64,000 nucleotides of DNA from Methylocella silvestris BL2 (GTDB taxonomy: Bacteria; Pseudomonadota; Alphaproteobacteria; Rhizobiales; Beijerinckiaceae), in the NCBI RefSeq assembly GCF_000021745.1, contig NC_011666.1:248001-312000 (forward strand), written 5' to 3'. Each line of letters starts with the position of its first letter. Within the stretch, counting starts at the first letter, position 1. The notes beneath the pieces are model-generated. The model saw only the letters and a list, made by a program, of their open reading frames with translations. It had not been told where the DNA came from and ran no database searches. Shown here in pieces: positions 9,300 through 18,009 of this stretch. The position numbers and the translations under genes are program-made.

Positions 9300-10186
9300 G
9301 ACGGCGTCTTTCCCGGCGGTTTGGTTGTATTTGTTTTTGTTGTTTCCACCGGTTCCGGCTGACTTGCGGCTGCCGGATTTTCCTCGCGGTAGACGTAGAT
9401 CCCCATGATCCAGCGATGATCGCCGCCGGGATCGGTTTCGCACGCCTTGTGAGCCTGTCGATTGGCTTCCTGCAGGGCGCCTGCAGCGATGTCGCGCGAG
9501 CTTTTTTCGAGGGTCTCGGCAAGCGATTCGGACAGGCCGTCGTAATGCACGGCGCGCTCGAAAAAGCGCGGTCCCTCGAGCACATTGGCCACCGCGGCCG
9601 CGACATGATCGTGCAGATTGCGGCCGAGATAATAAAGCTGCTCATCCGCGCCGCGCTGCGGCACGAAGGCGCCCTCGGCGAGGACGACGCATCCATCGGC
9701 GTCGATGGCGACGATTTTTCGGTCGAGCCATTCGTCGAGCACCGCGCGGGGCCGTACGTCCCGCGTGACGGAGGCGACCAGCGTTTCGAAAGACGGCGCC
9801 GCGCCTTGGTCCGAAAGGCGGGCGAGGGGCCGCGGGCGTCCCCCGGCGTCGGTAAATTCGGGCGCCGCGAGCCAGCGCGCAATGATGGCGCTCGTGCGTG
9901 AGACCGAGGCCGGCGTCGTCGAGATCGGCGCGCCGGCGCCCCTGAGGCGGCGGACCTCCTTGCGGTGAATGCCCGTCAGCAGGCTGACCCGGCTGTCGGT
10001 CTGCTCCTTGTCCGGCAGCGCGAAATCATATTCGGCGACGTTGACATAAAGCTCGCGCAGGAGATCGACCACGCCGGGAAATGTCATCCCGCTCCGGATG
10101 AACAGCCGCACGAGCGGTCGCAGCAGGCGGGCGATCGGCGACTGCAGCCGCTCGGGGCTGGGAGGGGGAAGGTTGGGGGCGTCCAT
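9296..10186 (-). CDS. DUF6502 family protein, possible DNA-binding regulator
   Basis: A 296-residue cytoplasmic protein that I assign to the DUF6502 family from its opening (IARLLRPLVRLFIRSG, then FPGVVDLLRELYV). Function is not established. Residues about 63-82 (TDSRVSLLTGIHRKEVRRLR) resemble a helix-turn-helix recognition segment, so a regulatory role is plausible. The frame extends to a GTG at 10228, but that codon lies inside a palindromic site; ATG 10186 (protein starting MDAPNLPPPS) is the better start although its ribosome site is weak. It overlaps the DUF5666 gene by four bases and faces the operator/promoter region at 10212-10284. Confidence 0.8.
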   Translation of the reverse strand: MDAPNLPPPSPERLQSPIARLLRPLVRLFIRSGMTFPGVVDLLRELYVNVAEYDFALPDKEQTDSRVSLLTGIHRKEVRRLRGAGAPISTTPASVSRTSAIIARWLAAPEFTDAGGRPRPLARLSDQGAAPSFETLVASVTRDVRPRAVLDEWLDRKIVAIDADGCVVLAEGAFVPQRGADEQLYYLGRNLHDHVAAAVANVLEGPRFFERAVHYDGLSESLAETLEKSSRDIAAGALQEANRQAHKACETDPGGDHRWIMGIYVYREENPAAASQPEPVETTKTNTTKPPGKTPS

Positions 10187-10211
10187 CGTCGCAGATATGG
10201 CGGAAAGCGAC

Positions 10212-10284
10212 GTGGGACACAATCCCACAAAACGCTTGACGTGGGAAAATTACCCACTAAATTATGCGTGTGACATTTTCCCAC
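10212..10284. promoter_or_regulatory. Three 17-bp palindromic operator-like sites
   Basis: Three copies of one dyad lie in the divergent region: GTGGGACACAATCCCAC (10212-10228), GTGGGAAAATTACCCAC (10241-10257) and the degenerate GTGTGACATTTTCCCAC (10268-10284). Consensus is GTGGGA-N5-TCCCAC. Start-to-start spacing is 29 and 27 bases. Site 2 lies in the spacer of a predicted promoter, site 3 at its expected transcription start and site 1 upstream of its -35 element, which is a repressor-type arrangement. The binding protein is unknown; the adjacent DUF6502 protein is one candidate. Confidence 0.75.
10236..10263 (+). promoter_or_regulatory. Predicted sigma-70-type promoter
   Basis: TTGACG (10236-10241) and TAAATT (10258-10263) are separated by 16 bases, pointing toward the small membrane protein and glycosyltransferase genes. 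Palindromic site 2 fills the spacer. Confidence 0.55.
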
Positions 10285-10299
10285 TTAGTAGGAGCCGAC

Positions 10300-10590
10300 A
10301 TGTTTGGCGCTCTATTCGCTTCTGCCCGCAAGAGAAAAATGCGGCGGCTGCTCGCCGGGCGCGCGCAATCTCGCGCCTGCGGCAGGGCGGTCCCCTCTCC
10401 GCATGGGCAGGCGCTTTGCCGCGCGCTTGCCTTCGCCGCCGCTTGCGCGAGCCTGATCCTGCCTTTGGCAGTCGCCTCCCGGCATGGCGAGGCGCAGTTG
10501 CAAATCGCCCGCGCGTGGCCGCTCGAGATCTCCGCCACATCGCCCTATGGGGCGATCCTGCTCGACCGTCCGGCCGCCCGCGCGCCCTAA
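10300..10590 (+). CDS. Small single-pass membrane protein, hypothetical
   Basis: A 96-residue protein that I do not recognise. ATG 10300 has a good ribosome site (AGGAG, five-base spacing) and lies about 30 bases downstream of the predicted transcription start, which is the main support for the gene. It has a basic N-terminus (ASARKRKMRRLLAGR), one hydrophobic segment at about residues 46-65 (ALAFAAACASLILPLAVA) and a short exported or periplasmic tail. It precedes the glycosyltransferase gene by 78 bases and could be co-transcribed with it. It is probably an inner-membrane protein; no function can be inferred. Confidence 0.5.
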   Translation: MFGALFASARKRKMRRLLAGRAQSRACGRAVPSPHGQALCRALAFAAACASLILPLAVASRHGEAQLQIARAWPLEISATSPYGAILLDRPAARAP

Positions 10591-10668
10591 GCCCCCGAAG
10601 CCCATTGTTGGATTTGCCGATGCGATGACGCGCAGACGCGGCCGATCGCCTTTTTCAAGGACACGCCC

Positions 10669-12138
10669 ATGTTCGCTGAATTTCTGCAAAGTTCTCCCGA
10701 GCGCGAGACACCCGCGAAGGGGCGCGACGCGTCGCCCGCGCCATCCGGTCTTCTGCGCAAGATCCTGTCGAACTGGCTCGCCAAGAGGGCGGTTCGCCAT
10801 AAAGCGCCGGCCCCGGCGCCGCGAGAGCGCGCCGTCGAAGAAGATGCGCCGCCGCGCATCATCATCGATCTCACCGATGTGGTCTGCCACGCGATCTGGC
10901 ATGACGCCTGCGCGGGCATTCCCCGCGTGCAGCTCGAAATCGCCCGCGCCCTTCTCGCCCGCAACCCTGTGGCGCAAGCGCTCGGCTGGCATCGCAACAA
11001 ATGGAGCGATCTTGGCCCGCTGATCCTTGCCGCCGACGGCGACGTCGATCGGATCTTCGCTCTGCTGAAAGAGACTTTTTGCGACATCCGCTGGAACGCC
11101 AAGGGAGCCCTGTTGCTGCTCCGCCGGCGCCGCCGCAATCTCAATATCGAGCGCTACGCCGAGGCGCCCGACCTGCGGCCGCAGGATGCGCTGTTCATCG
11201 GCGGCGCCTTCTGGCTCAATCGGGAGATCGTCAATCTGTGCAAGGACGCCGCCGGCAAAGGCGCCAATCTCATCGTCCTGTTTCACGATCTCATTCCCTT
11301 GGCGATGCCCTCGTTCACCGGCCATGATTTCGCGCGCGAATATCGCGAAATGCTGAGCCTCCCCGCCCATTTCGTCGTGACGACCGAGCAAACCCGCAGC
11401 GAGCTCAAGCGGGCGCGCCGGCGCATCGACGGCTGGGGCGGACGCATTTCGTCCTCGGTGACGCCGCTCGCCGACGAGTTTCCGGGATCGGCGCGTAACG
11501 AGACTGCGGGCGCCGCCCCGCCGCGCCTCGCCGCCCTCGCCGTGCAAGGGTTTGCGCTTTGCGTCGGCACGATCGAGATCCGCAAGAATCATTTTCTCCT
11601 GATGACGGCCTGGGAAGAGCTTGCGGCCGAGCGCGGCGGCGACATGCCGAAGCTCGTTATCGCCGGGCGGCGCGGCTGGAAGGCGCAGGCGACCTTGAAC
11701 CGCATCGACGCGCTCGAGCCGGACGGAGCGATCTGCTTTATCGAGGCGCCAAGCGATGATGAATTGCGCTGGCTCTACGCCGCCTGCAGCTTCACTGTCT
11801 TCCCGAGCCTGTTCGAGGGCTGGGGTCTGCCGGTCGGCGAGAGTTTCTGGTTCGGCAAGCCATGCGCGGCGTCAAACGCCCAATCGATCGGCCCGGTGGC
11901 GCGCGATCTTTGCGCCGCCTTCTCGCCGCATCATCTCGACGACATGAAAAGCGCAATCCGGCGCCTTCTCGACGCCGACCAGCGCGCCGCGTTTCAACGC
12001 AGGATCGAGGCGGCGCCCTTGCGCCAATGGTCGGAGTTCGCAGCCGAGATCGAGGCGCTCATCGCCGAGCGGCGGCCGATGAGCGATCCTCTGCTGTTGC
12101 GGGAAAGCGAAGACAGCCCCGCCGCCAAGGCGGCGTGA
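10669..12138 (+). CDS. Glycosyltransferase family 4/1 (GT-B fold)
   Basis: Cytoplasmic or membrane-associated GT-B glycosyltransferase of 489 residues, transferring a sugar from a nucleotide donor. The C-terminal donor domain has the signature FPSLFEGWGLPVGESFWFG (EX7E-like) and a preceding LVIAGRRGWKAQ strand-loop. The N-terminal half has RIIIDLTDVV, GIPRVQLEIARALL and LFHDLIPLAMP, as seen in mannosyl- and rhamnosyl-type transferases for surface polysaccharide. The first 55 residues are a basic, Pro/Ala-rich extension. No other polysaccharide genes flank it. It may be driven by the promoter at 10236. Acceptor and donor are unknown. Confidence 0.88.
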   Translation: MFAEFLQSSPERETPAKGRDASPAPSGLLRKILSNWLAKRAVRHKAPAPAPRERAVEEDAPPRIIIDLTDVVCHAIWHDACAGIPRVQLEIARALLARNPVAQALGWHRNKWSDLGPLILAADGDVDRIFALLKETFCDIRWNAKGALLLLRRRRRNLNIERYAEAPDLRPQDALFIGGAFWLNREIVNLCKDAAGKGANLIVLFHDLIPLAMPSFTGHDFAREYREMLSLPAHFVVTTEQTRSELKRARRRIDGWGGRISSSVTPLADEFPGSARNETAGAAPPRLAALAVQGFALCVGTIEIRKNHFLLMTAWEELAAERGGDMPKLVIAGRRGWKAQATLNRIDALEPDGAICFIEAPSDDELRWLYAACSFTVFPSLFEGWGLPVGESFWFGKPCAASNAQSIGPVARDLCAAFSPHHLDDMKSAIRRLLDADQRAAFQRRIEAAPLRQWSEFAAEIEALIAERRPMSDPLLLRESEDSPAAKAA

Positions 12139-12160
12139 GCGGAGCGGGCGCGTGCCGAAC

Positions 12161-13042
12161 TTAAGCGAATTTCGATCTCATAAAGGCTCCAGCCGCCGCA
12201 AGAGCGCGGCGCCCGGCGGCCACTCGATCGGCCCAAAGCGGCCAGGCGTGGATCATGTCGGGCCAGATTTCGAGGCTGGCGGCGACATCCGCCGCGCCGG
12301 CCTTTCCCGTGATGCGCACCGCGTCGTCGAGCAGGGTTTCCGCCGAGCCGACCTGCGTCAGGATCGGCGGCAGGCCGCGAAGATCGGCGTGGAGCGGCGA
12401 GACCAGCGGATTGCGCGGATCGGCGCCGGCGAGATAGGCCTCGGCCAGCTCTTGGAGATAGGCCTTGTGGATCAGCGGATCGATCGCCGCCTTTGTCTCG
12501 ATGCTCGCGCCTGTCATTTCAAGATCGACCCAGGGCGATATGAGCCAGGCGCAGGCGGGCAGGGCGCGGCCTTCCTCACGCAAGGAGATCATGAGAGCGA
12601 GTGACAGGCCGCCGCCCGCGCTGTCGCCGCCGACAGCGATTCGCGAGGGCGCATAGCCGCGATCGAGCAGCAACCCATAGGCGGCCTTTGCATCCTCGAG
12701 CGCGGCCGGAAACGGATGTTCGGGCGCGAGCCGGTAGCCGACTGCAAGCGTGCGCGCGCCGGCCGCGCGTCCGGCCTCCGTCGCCATGCCCCTATGGCTC
12801 TTGATCGAGCCTGAGCAATAGCCGCCGCCGTGGAAAAACAAGAGCACGCGCGAGGGGTCGCTCGTCGGCGCGAGGGACCATTCGAGCGGGACGCTATTTA
12901 AGGTTTCCGTTTCGAGCGCGATGTCCGGGGCGGCCGGATGTCCGGCGACGGCTTCGATCCGCTCCCGGCGCTCGGCGAGGCCGACCGGACGCGGCTTCGA
13001 GCCAAGCAGGGCGCGCACGGCGTCAATCTCAAAATCGGACAT
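12161..13042 (-). CDS. Alpha/beta hydrolase, hormone-sensitive-lipase family esterase
   Basis: Carboxylesterase/lipase of the HSL (family IV) group, 293 residues, without a signal peptide. The oxyanion motif HGGGYCSGS, the nucleophile elbow GDSAGGG, an acid-residue segment around AAIDPLIHKAY and the catalytic histidine in DMIHAWPLW are all present in order. ATG 13042 is preceded by a strong GGGAGG. It is convergent with the glycosyltransferase gene and divergent from the efflux pair. Preferred substrates of the family are short-chain esters. Confidence 0.9.
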   Translation of the reverse strand: MSDFEIDAVRALLGSKPRPVGLAERRERIEAVAGHPAAPDIALETETLNSVPLEWSLAPTSDPSRVLLFFHGGGYCSGSIKSHRGMATEAGRAAGARTLAVGYRLAPEHPFPAALEDAKAAYGLLLDRGYAPSRIAVGGDSAGGGLSLALMISLREEGRALPACAWLISPWVDLEMTGASIETKAAIDPLIHKAYLQELAEAYLAGADPRNPLVSPLHADLRGLPPILTQVGSAETLLDDAVRITGKAGAADVAASLEIWPDMIHAWPLWADRVAAGRRALAAAGAFMRSKFA

Positions 13043-13162
13043 GTCGCCTCCCGCAGCGGCGGCCTCATCGGAGGCGGCCCTTTCGCTTTGGCGTGATCAT
13101 GCCATAAACTGAGCCGCAGCGGCAGGCGATCTGACGCGGCGGTTTTGGAGGCGAAAGATTCC

Positions 13163-14128
13163 GTGAAGCGATGGATGCGATTCGCTTTGATCGTCGGCGT
13201 GATCGCAGCCGTTTTCCTCGCCTATGAGGTCGTCACGAGCTATGTCGCCTATACCGCCGACGCTTTCGTGCAATCGGACCTTGTCGCGGTGGCGCCCGAG
13301 ATCACCGGCCGCATCGTCGCCGTCCATATCGTCGACAATCAGACCGTGAAGACGGGCGATCTCCTCGTCGAAATCGATCCTGTCCCTTTCAAGCTCGACG
13401 TCGATCAGCGGCAGGCGCTCGCCGAAGAGGCGCGGGCGCAGGTTCAAATCGACAAGGACCGGATCGCTGCGGCGAATGACGCCGTCACAAGCGCAACATC
13501 CGCGCTGGCTCTTGCGCGGCTGACGCAACAGCGCGCATCGACGCTGATGAGCGCGGCGGACGTCTCGCAGGCGGCAGTGGACAGAGCCAATGACGCCTTG
13601 AGCCGCGCCGAGGCCAACGCGGCGTCGGCGCAATCCGACGTCGCCGCAACGCTTTCCACCGCCGCGATGCATCAGGCCTCGCTGCGTAAGGCCGAGGCGG
13701 ATCTGGCGATCGCGCAATGGCGGCTCGACCGCACCAAGATCGTCGCGCCGCTCGACGGCGCCATCAACAATCTCACGGTGCGAGTCGGCGATACGGGGAC
13801 CGTCAACGTGCCTCTGATCGGCATCGTCGCCGCCACCGGCTGGCGGATCATCGCCAACTACAAGCAGGATTATATTCGTAATTTCACCCTTGGCGCGAAC
13901 GCCTGGGTGTGGCTCGATTCGGAGCCCTGGCGCTTTCATCGCGCGCGCATAAAAGGCATTGCGCGCGGCATCAGCCGCGAAGAGGGGACGCAGAAGCTGA
14001 TGCCTTATGTCGCCCCGACGACGGACTGGATCCGCCTGCAACGGCGCTTTCCTGTGACCCTTACGCTCGTCGATCCGCCGGAGACGCTCTACATGGGCGC
14101 CGACGCGCGCGTGGTGATTTTCCCATGA
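13163..14128 (+). CDS. HlyD-family membrane fusion protein (AaeA/EmrA-like)
   Basis: Periplasmic adaptor subunit of an efflux pump. One N-terminal transmembrane anchor (FALIVGVIAAVFLAYEV) is followed by a biotinyl-lipoyl-like half (VAPEITGRIVAVHIVDNQTVKTGDLL), an alpha-helical hairpin and the second lipoyl half (IVAPLDGAINNLTVRVGD). I chose GTG 13163, with GGAGG 11 bases upstream; the open frame continues to a TTG at 13145. Its stop overlaps the start of the FUSC gene (ATGA at 14125-14128), so the two are translationally coupled and probably form one pump, as in the AaeA/AaeB pair that exports aromatic acids in enterobacteria. Confidence 0.92.
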   Translation: MKRWMRFALIVGVIAAVFLAYEVVTSYVAYTADAFVQSDLVAVAPEITGRIVAVHIVDNQTVKTGDLLVEIDPVPFKLDVDQRQALAEEARAQVQIDKDRIAAANDAVTSATSALALARLTQQRASTLMSAADVSQAAVDRANDALSRAEANAASAQSDVAATLSTAAMHQASLRKAEADLAIAQWRLDRTKIVAPLDGAINNLTVRVGDTGTVNVPLIGIVAATGWRIIANYKQDYIRNFTLGANAWVWLDSEPWRFHRARIKGIARGISREEGTQKLMPYVAPTTDWIRLQRRFPVTLTLVDPPETLYMGADARVVIFP

Positions 14129-15255
14129 GCGGGATCGGCGCCGCCATCCGGGCCGAGGGCGAGGCCTTAGGTTCGATCTTCAGCGAGCTCGCCGCCGATC
14201 TCAGAGAGGCGAGCCTCTTTGGCCCGCGGGCGCGGTTTTGCGCCGCTTCCGCTCTCTCCGTCGGATTGGCGACAGTCGTCGCGCTCGCCATGCACGTCGA
14301 CGACGTATGGTGGGCGGCGATCAGCGCCTTCATGTGCAGTCAGGCGACCCTGCCGGCGTCCCTGACAAAAGGGGTCTTGCGTATGATCGGCACCATCGCA
14401 GGCGCCATCGCCGCCCTCATGCTCGCGTCCTGGCTCTCCTATGACTGGGTGGCCTGTTGTCTTTTTCTGTTTATGTCGACCTTCATCGGCACGCTCGGCT
14501 TTCAGCTCAGCCCGCATGCCTACGCCTGGCTGCTTGGCTCGATCACGTTTAATTTCATTATCCTGTTGGCGCTGTCCTCGCCGCAGGACACATTCTATTT
14601 TTCGATCTATCGCATCATGGAAGTCGCCATCGGCGTGGCGTCGGCGCTGCTGATTGCGGTCCTCCTTGCGCCCAAGGAGGGCGGAGCGATGCTTCCCGCC
14701 GCCGGATGGGGCAGCTTTCTCGACGACGCTCAAACCATGGCGCGGCTGCATGCGCTTCGCGCGGCGTTCACCGTCATGCTCATTCCGATCGTTTGGAGCT
14801 ACGCCGAACTGCCAAGCCTCGCGCAGATGGCAATTACGATCAGCGCCGTGATGGCCGTGCCGGCGCCGACGGCCGCGACGCCTGACCCCGGCCTCATGAT
14901 GGTCCGTCGTGCGCTTCACCGACTGCTCGGCTGCTTTATGGGTGGGATCATTGCGCTTGTCTGCCTCGCCGCGCCGCTGACCAATTTCCTCGTCTGGCTC
15001 GCAACGCTGATGGGCGGCGTCTGGATCGGCTGCCACCTTCAGGCCACCCCGCGCAAGATTGGCTATGTCGGCACCCAGGGAGCCATCGTCTTCATCATGA
15101 CGCTGGTGCAGGGATTTGGGCCGCCGACCAGCATCTGGCCGGCCGTCGAACGCCTCGGCGGCGTCAGTTTCGGCCTGCTGATCCTGCTTCTAGTGTCGAT
15201 CGTCTTCGAGATCCTGGTTCCCGAGACGACGCCCGCGCGCCTCGCCGTCGATTAG
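14125..15255 (+). CDS. FUSC-family transporter (aromatic acid exporter-like)
   Basis: Inner-membrane efflux subunit, 376 residues, of the FUSC/AaeB type. It has two clusters of hydrophobic helices (about residues 40-170 and 215-365), separated by a soluble stretch, as in family members. LAMHVDDVWWAAISAFMCSQ near the first helices is a typical FUSC opening. It is shorter than E. coli AaeB (about 655), which is common for alphaproteobacterial forms. It starts at ATG 14125, overlapping the HlyD gene by four bases. The likely cargo is an aromatic or weak organic acid; this is inference from family only. Confidence 0.88.
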   Translation: MSGIGAAIRAEGEALGSIFSELAADLREASLFGPRARFCAASALSVGLATVVALAMHVDDVWWAAISAFMCSQATLPASLTKGVLRMIGTIAGAIAALMLASWLSYDWVACCLFLFMSTFIGTLGFQLSPHAYAWLLGSITFNFIILLALSSPQDTFYFSIYRIMEVAIGVASALLIAVLLAPKEGGAMLPAAGWGSFLDDAQTMARLHALRAAFTVMLIPIVWSYAELPSLAQMAITISAVMAVPAPTAATPDPGLMMVRRALHRLLGCFMGGIIALVCLAAPLTNFLVWLATLMGGVWIGCHLQATPRKIGYVGTQGAIVFIMTLVQGFGPPTSIWPAVERLGGVSFGLLILLLVSIVFEILVPETTPARLAVD

Positions 15256-15360
15256 ACTTTGTCGCCGCCATGCTCTCATTATGAAAGCGATGCGCTGGCA
15301 AAGCGTCGCGCGGGCCCCATATTCCGGTCTCGCTTTTGCCGCGGAGCCGGAGAGTTTTCG

Positions 15361-16383
15361 ATGCTGGCGTCGGATGAGGACATTCTTCTTGAGGCGGAAC
15401 GCTGGGTCAGCGATGGCCGCGCTGTCGCCATCGCCACCGTGGTCGAGACCTGGGGCTCGGCGCCGCGCCCGCCGGGAAGTCATCTGATCATCGACGCGGC
15501 CGGGGAATTTCTAGGTTCGGTGTCCGGCGGCTGCGTCGAAGGCGAGGTCATCGCGCAGGCGCAGGAGGCGATCGGCTCGGGCCACTGTCGCCTGCTCGAA
15601 TTCGGCGTCGCCGACGAGACAGCCTGGAAGGTCGGCCTCTCCTGCGGCGGCCGCATCAGCGTCTTCCTGCGCCCGCTCGCGCCCGCCATCATCGCCGAAA
15701 TCAACCGCGCCCGCGCATCGCGAAAAAGCTGCGCTCTGGTGAGCGGGCTCAGCTCCGGGGAAGAGCGTGTGGCTGAGGCGGCCTCCATGGCGGGCGATCC
15801 GCTGGCGGCCGAGCTTGGGGCGCGATTTGCGGCGCGCGCGAGCGGCCTCGTCGCGGGACGGCAGGAGCCGACGTTTCTTTCTGTATTCACGCCGCCGCCG
15901 CGCATCATCGCCATCGGCGCCGTCCATATTTCGCAGGCGCTGGCGCCTATGGCCAAGGTCGCGGGCTTCGAGACAATTATCGTCGATCCGCGCACCGCCT
16001 TTGCCAGCAGCGCGCGCTTTTCCGGCGCGCGTCTTGTTGCGGATTGGCCGGGCGAGGCGCTGAAGGCTCTCGCGCTCGACGCCGCCACGGCGGTGGCGCT
16101 GCTGACCCATGAGCCGCGCATCGACGACGAAGCGGCGCGCGCCGCGCTCAGCTCGGACTGCTTCTACATTGGCGCGCTCGGATCGCGCAAAACCCATGCG
16201 CGGCGGCTGGAGCGGCTGCGCGCCGCCGGTTTCTGCGAGAGCGCGCTGGCCCGCATCCATGCGCCGATCGGCCTCGACATCGGCGCAAGTAGTCCCGCCG
16301 AAATCGCCGTCGCAATCCTCGGCGAGATCATCGAGGATCTGCGTCGCGAGCAAAGGTCCGGCTCGTCCGGAAAGGCCGCATGA
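15361..16383 (+). CDS. xdhC: XdhC/CoxI family molybdoenzyme maturation protein
   Basis: Cytoplasmic chaperone that binds molybdenum cofactor and helps its sulfuration and insertion into xanthine-dehydrogenase/CO-dehydrogenase-type enzymes. The N-terminal XdhC domain is clear (TVVETWGSAPRPPGSHL, SVSGGCVEGEVI), and a C-terminal Rossmann-like domain follows (IIAIGAVHISQALAPMA, then YIGALGSRKTHARRL, IGLDIGASSPAEIA). ATG 15361 has GGAGAG seven bases upstream; the frame extends to 15259 but that start lacks support. Its stop overlaps the next gene as ATGA, giving a coupled maturation operon. No molybdenum hydroxylase structural genes are present in the window. Confidence 0.9.
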   Translation: MLASDEDILLEAERWVSDGRAVAIATVVETWGSAPRPPGSHLIIDAAGEFLGSVSGGCVEGEVIAQAQEAIGSGHCRLLEFGVADETAWKVGLSCGGRISVFLRPLAPAIIAEINRARASRKSCALVSGLSSGEERVAEAASMAGDPLAAELGARFAARASGLVAGRQEPTFLSVFTPPPRIIAIGAVHISQALAPMAKVAGFETIIVDPRTAFASSARFSGARLVADWPGEALKALALDAATAVALLTHEPRIDDEAARAALSSDCFYIGALGSRKTHARRLERLRAAGFCESALARIHAPIGLDIGASSPAEIAVAILGEIIEDLRREQRSGSSGKAA

Positions 16384-17393
16384 GATTTGGCCCCGTCGCC
16401 ATAGACAAGGCGCAGGGCGGCGTGCTCGCTCACGCGATCAGCCGGCCGGGCCTCAATCTCCGGAAAGGCGAGCGCATCGGCGCGGAACATATCGCCGCGC
16501 TGCGCGAAGCGGGGGTCGCGGAGATTGTGGTGGCGATCGCGGAGGACGGCGACGTCGAAGAGAACCCGGCGGCGCAAAGTGTCGCCGCTTTTCTGGCCGG
16601 AGCGCATCTCGAACTGGAGACGGCCTTTACCGGACGCTGCAATCTGATCGCCGGCCGCAGCGGCGTGCTGCTCGTCGACGCTGAGGCGATCGATCGGATC
16701 AACGCCGTCGATGAAAGCGTGACAGTGGCGACGCTTTGCCCCATGAGCCGCATCGCGGCGGGCGAGACGGCGGCGACGGTGAAGATCATTCCCTTCGCAC
16801 TTCCAAGAACGACGCTCGAGCGCGCGATGTCGGGAGCCGGCGAAAAACCGTTGCGCATCGCGCCTTTTCTGCCGCTGCGGATCGGCGTCGTCTCGACGCT
16901 TCTGCCGGGTTTGAAACCCTCCATCTTAGACAAGACGCTGCGGACCCTCGAAGCGCGTCTTGACGGGACAGGCGCGGGCCTTGCGGTTGAGGAGCGGGCG
17001 CAGCATGAAACGGGCGCGCTGGCGCGGGCGCTGAAGCGCGTCGCGCCGGCCTGCGATCTCATCATCATATTCGGCGCCAGCGCCATCGCCGATCGGCGCG
17101 ACGTCATTCCGGCGGCGATCGAGCTCTGCGGCGGCCTCGTTTCGCATTTCGGCATGCCGGTCGATCCGGGAAATCTGCTGCTCATTGGCGCGTTGCCGGG
17201 CTTTCCGCAAAAGCCGGTGATCGGCGCGCCGGGCTGCGCGCGCTCGCCGAAGGAGAACGGCTTCGATATGGTGCTGTGCCGCCTGCTCGCGGGCCTCGAC
17301 GTCGGCGCCGCCGATATCAGGCGTATGGGCGTCGGCGGCCTGCTGAGCGAAATCAAGACGCGGCCGCAGCCGCGCCGGCCCGCGCATGATTGA
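16380..17393 (+). CDS. MoeA-like molybdopterin-binding protein
   Basis: A 337-residue protein of the molybdopterin-binding (MoCF/MoeA-like) type that accompanies Mo-hydroxylase maturation genes. The N-terminal part opens with FGPVAIDKAQGGVLAH and resembles the MoeA entry domain; the C-terminal half holds the MPT-binding fold (RIGVVSTLLPG, LIIIFGASAIADRRDVIPAAI, HFGMPVDPGNLLLIG, GAPGCARSPKENGFD). It is coupled at both ends: ATGA overlap with xdhC and an eight-base overlap with the nucleotidyltransferase gene. It probably handles the cofactor between XdhC and MocA; exact chemistry is unknown. Confidence 0.85.
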   Translation: MRFGPVAIDKAQGGVLAHAISRPGLNLRKGERIGAEHIAALREAGVAEIVVAIAEDGDVEENPAAQSVAAFLAGAHLELETAFTGRCNLIAGRSGVLLVDAEAIDRINAVDESVTVATLCPMSRIAAGETAATVKIIPFALPRTTLERAMSGAGEKPLRIAPFLPLRIGVVSTLLPGLKPSILDKTLRTLEARLDGTGAGLAVEERAQHETGALARALKRVAPACDLIIIFGASAIADRRDVIPAAIELCGGLVSHFGMPVDPGNLLLIGALPGFPQKPVIGAPGCARSPKENGFDMVLCRLLAGLDVGAADIRRMGVGGLLSEIKTRPQPRRPAHD

Positions 17394-18009
17394 GATTGCA
17401 GCCATCATATTGGCGGCGGGCCGATCGCGCCGTTTTTCGCAAAACGATCATGACGACACAAAGCTTGTCGCCGAGCTTTTCGGGCGCCCCCTCGTGCGTC
17501 GCGTCGCCGAGGCTGCGCTTGCCTCGCGCGCGCGGCCGGTCATCATCGTCACCGGGCATCAAAGCGAGGCGGTCGAGGCGGCGCTGCAAGGCTTGCCGCT
17601 CGCGTTCACGCATAATCCGTACTACGCTTCGGGCCTTGCAAGCTCGCTGAAGCAGGGGCTTTCCGCCGTTCCCGGCAGCGCCGCTGGAGCGCTTGTCCTG
17701 TTGGGCGATATGCCGCTCGTTTCCGCCACGCTGATCGATCGCCTGATCGCCGCCTTCGAGTTGCGCTCCGGCGCTTCGGACAGGCCACCGCGCGCGGCTG
17801 TCCCGGTGCGTGACGGGTCGCGCGGCAATCCGGCGCTGATCGGCCGCGAGCTGTTTCCAGCATTGTCCCTGCTGGAAGGCGATCGCGGCGCGAGGGCGTT
17901 GATCGAGGCCGCGGGCGACCGTCTGGTCGAATGCCCGGTCGACGATGATTTTTCCCTCATCGACATCGATACGCGGGACGCGTTGGAGCGCGTCGCCGCG
18001 CGGATTTAA
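17386..18009 (+). CDS. mocA: MocA/MobA-like molybdenum cofactor nucleotidyltransferase
   Basis: Cytoplasmic NTP transferase, 207 residues, of the MobA-like fold. The N-terminal nucleotide loop ILAAGRSRRFSQNDHD (LAAGxSxRxG-like), the metal-binding LLGDMPLVSATLIDRL and the NPALIGRELF segment support the assignment. In this context (XdhC and a MoeA-like partner) it most likely makes the cytosine dinucleotide form of the cofactor used by xanthine-oxidase-family enzymes, as MocA does; a GTP-using MobA is the alternative. It is the last gene of the three-gene overlapping operon. Confidence 0.85.
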   Translation: MIEIAAIILAAGRSRRFSQNDHDDTKLVAELFGRPLVRRVAEAALASRARPVIIVTGHQSEAVEAALQGLPLAFTHNPYYASGLASSLKQGLSAVPGSAAGALVLLGDMPLVSATLIDRLIAAFELRSGASDRPPRAAVPVRDGSRGNPALIGRELFPALSLLEGDRGARALIEAAGDRLVECPVDDDFSLIDIDTRDALERVAARI

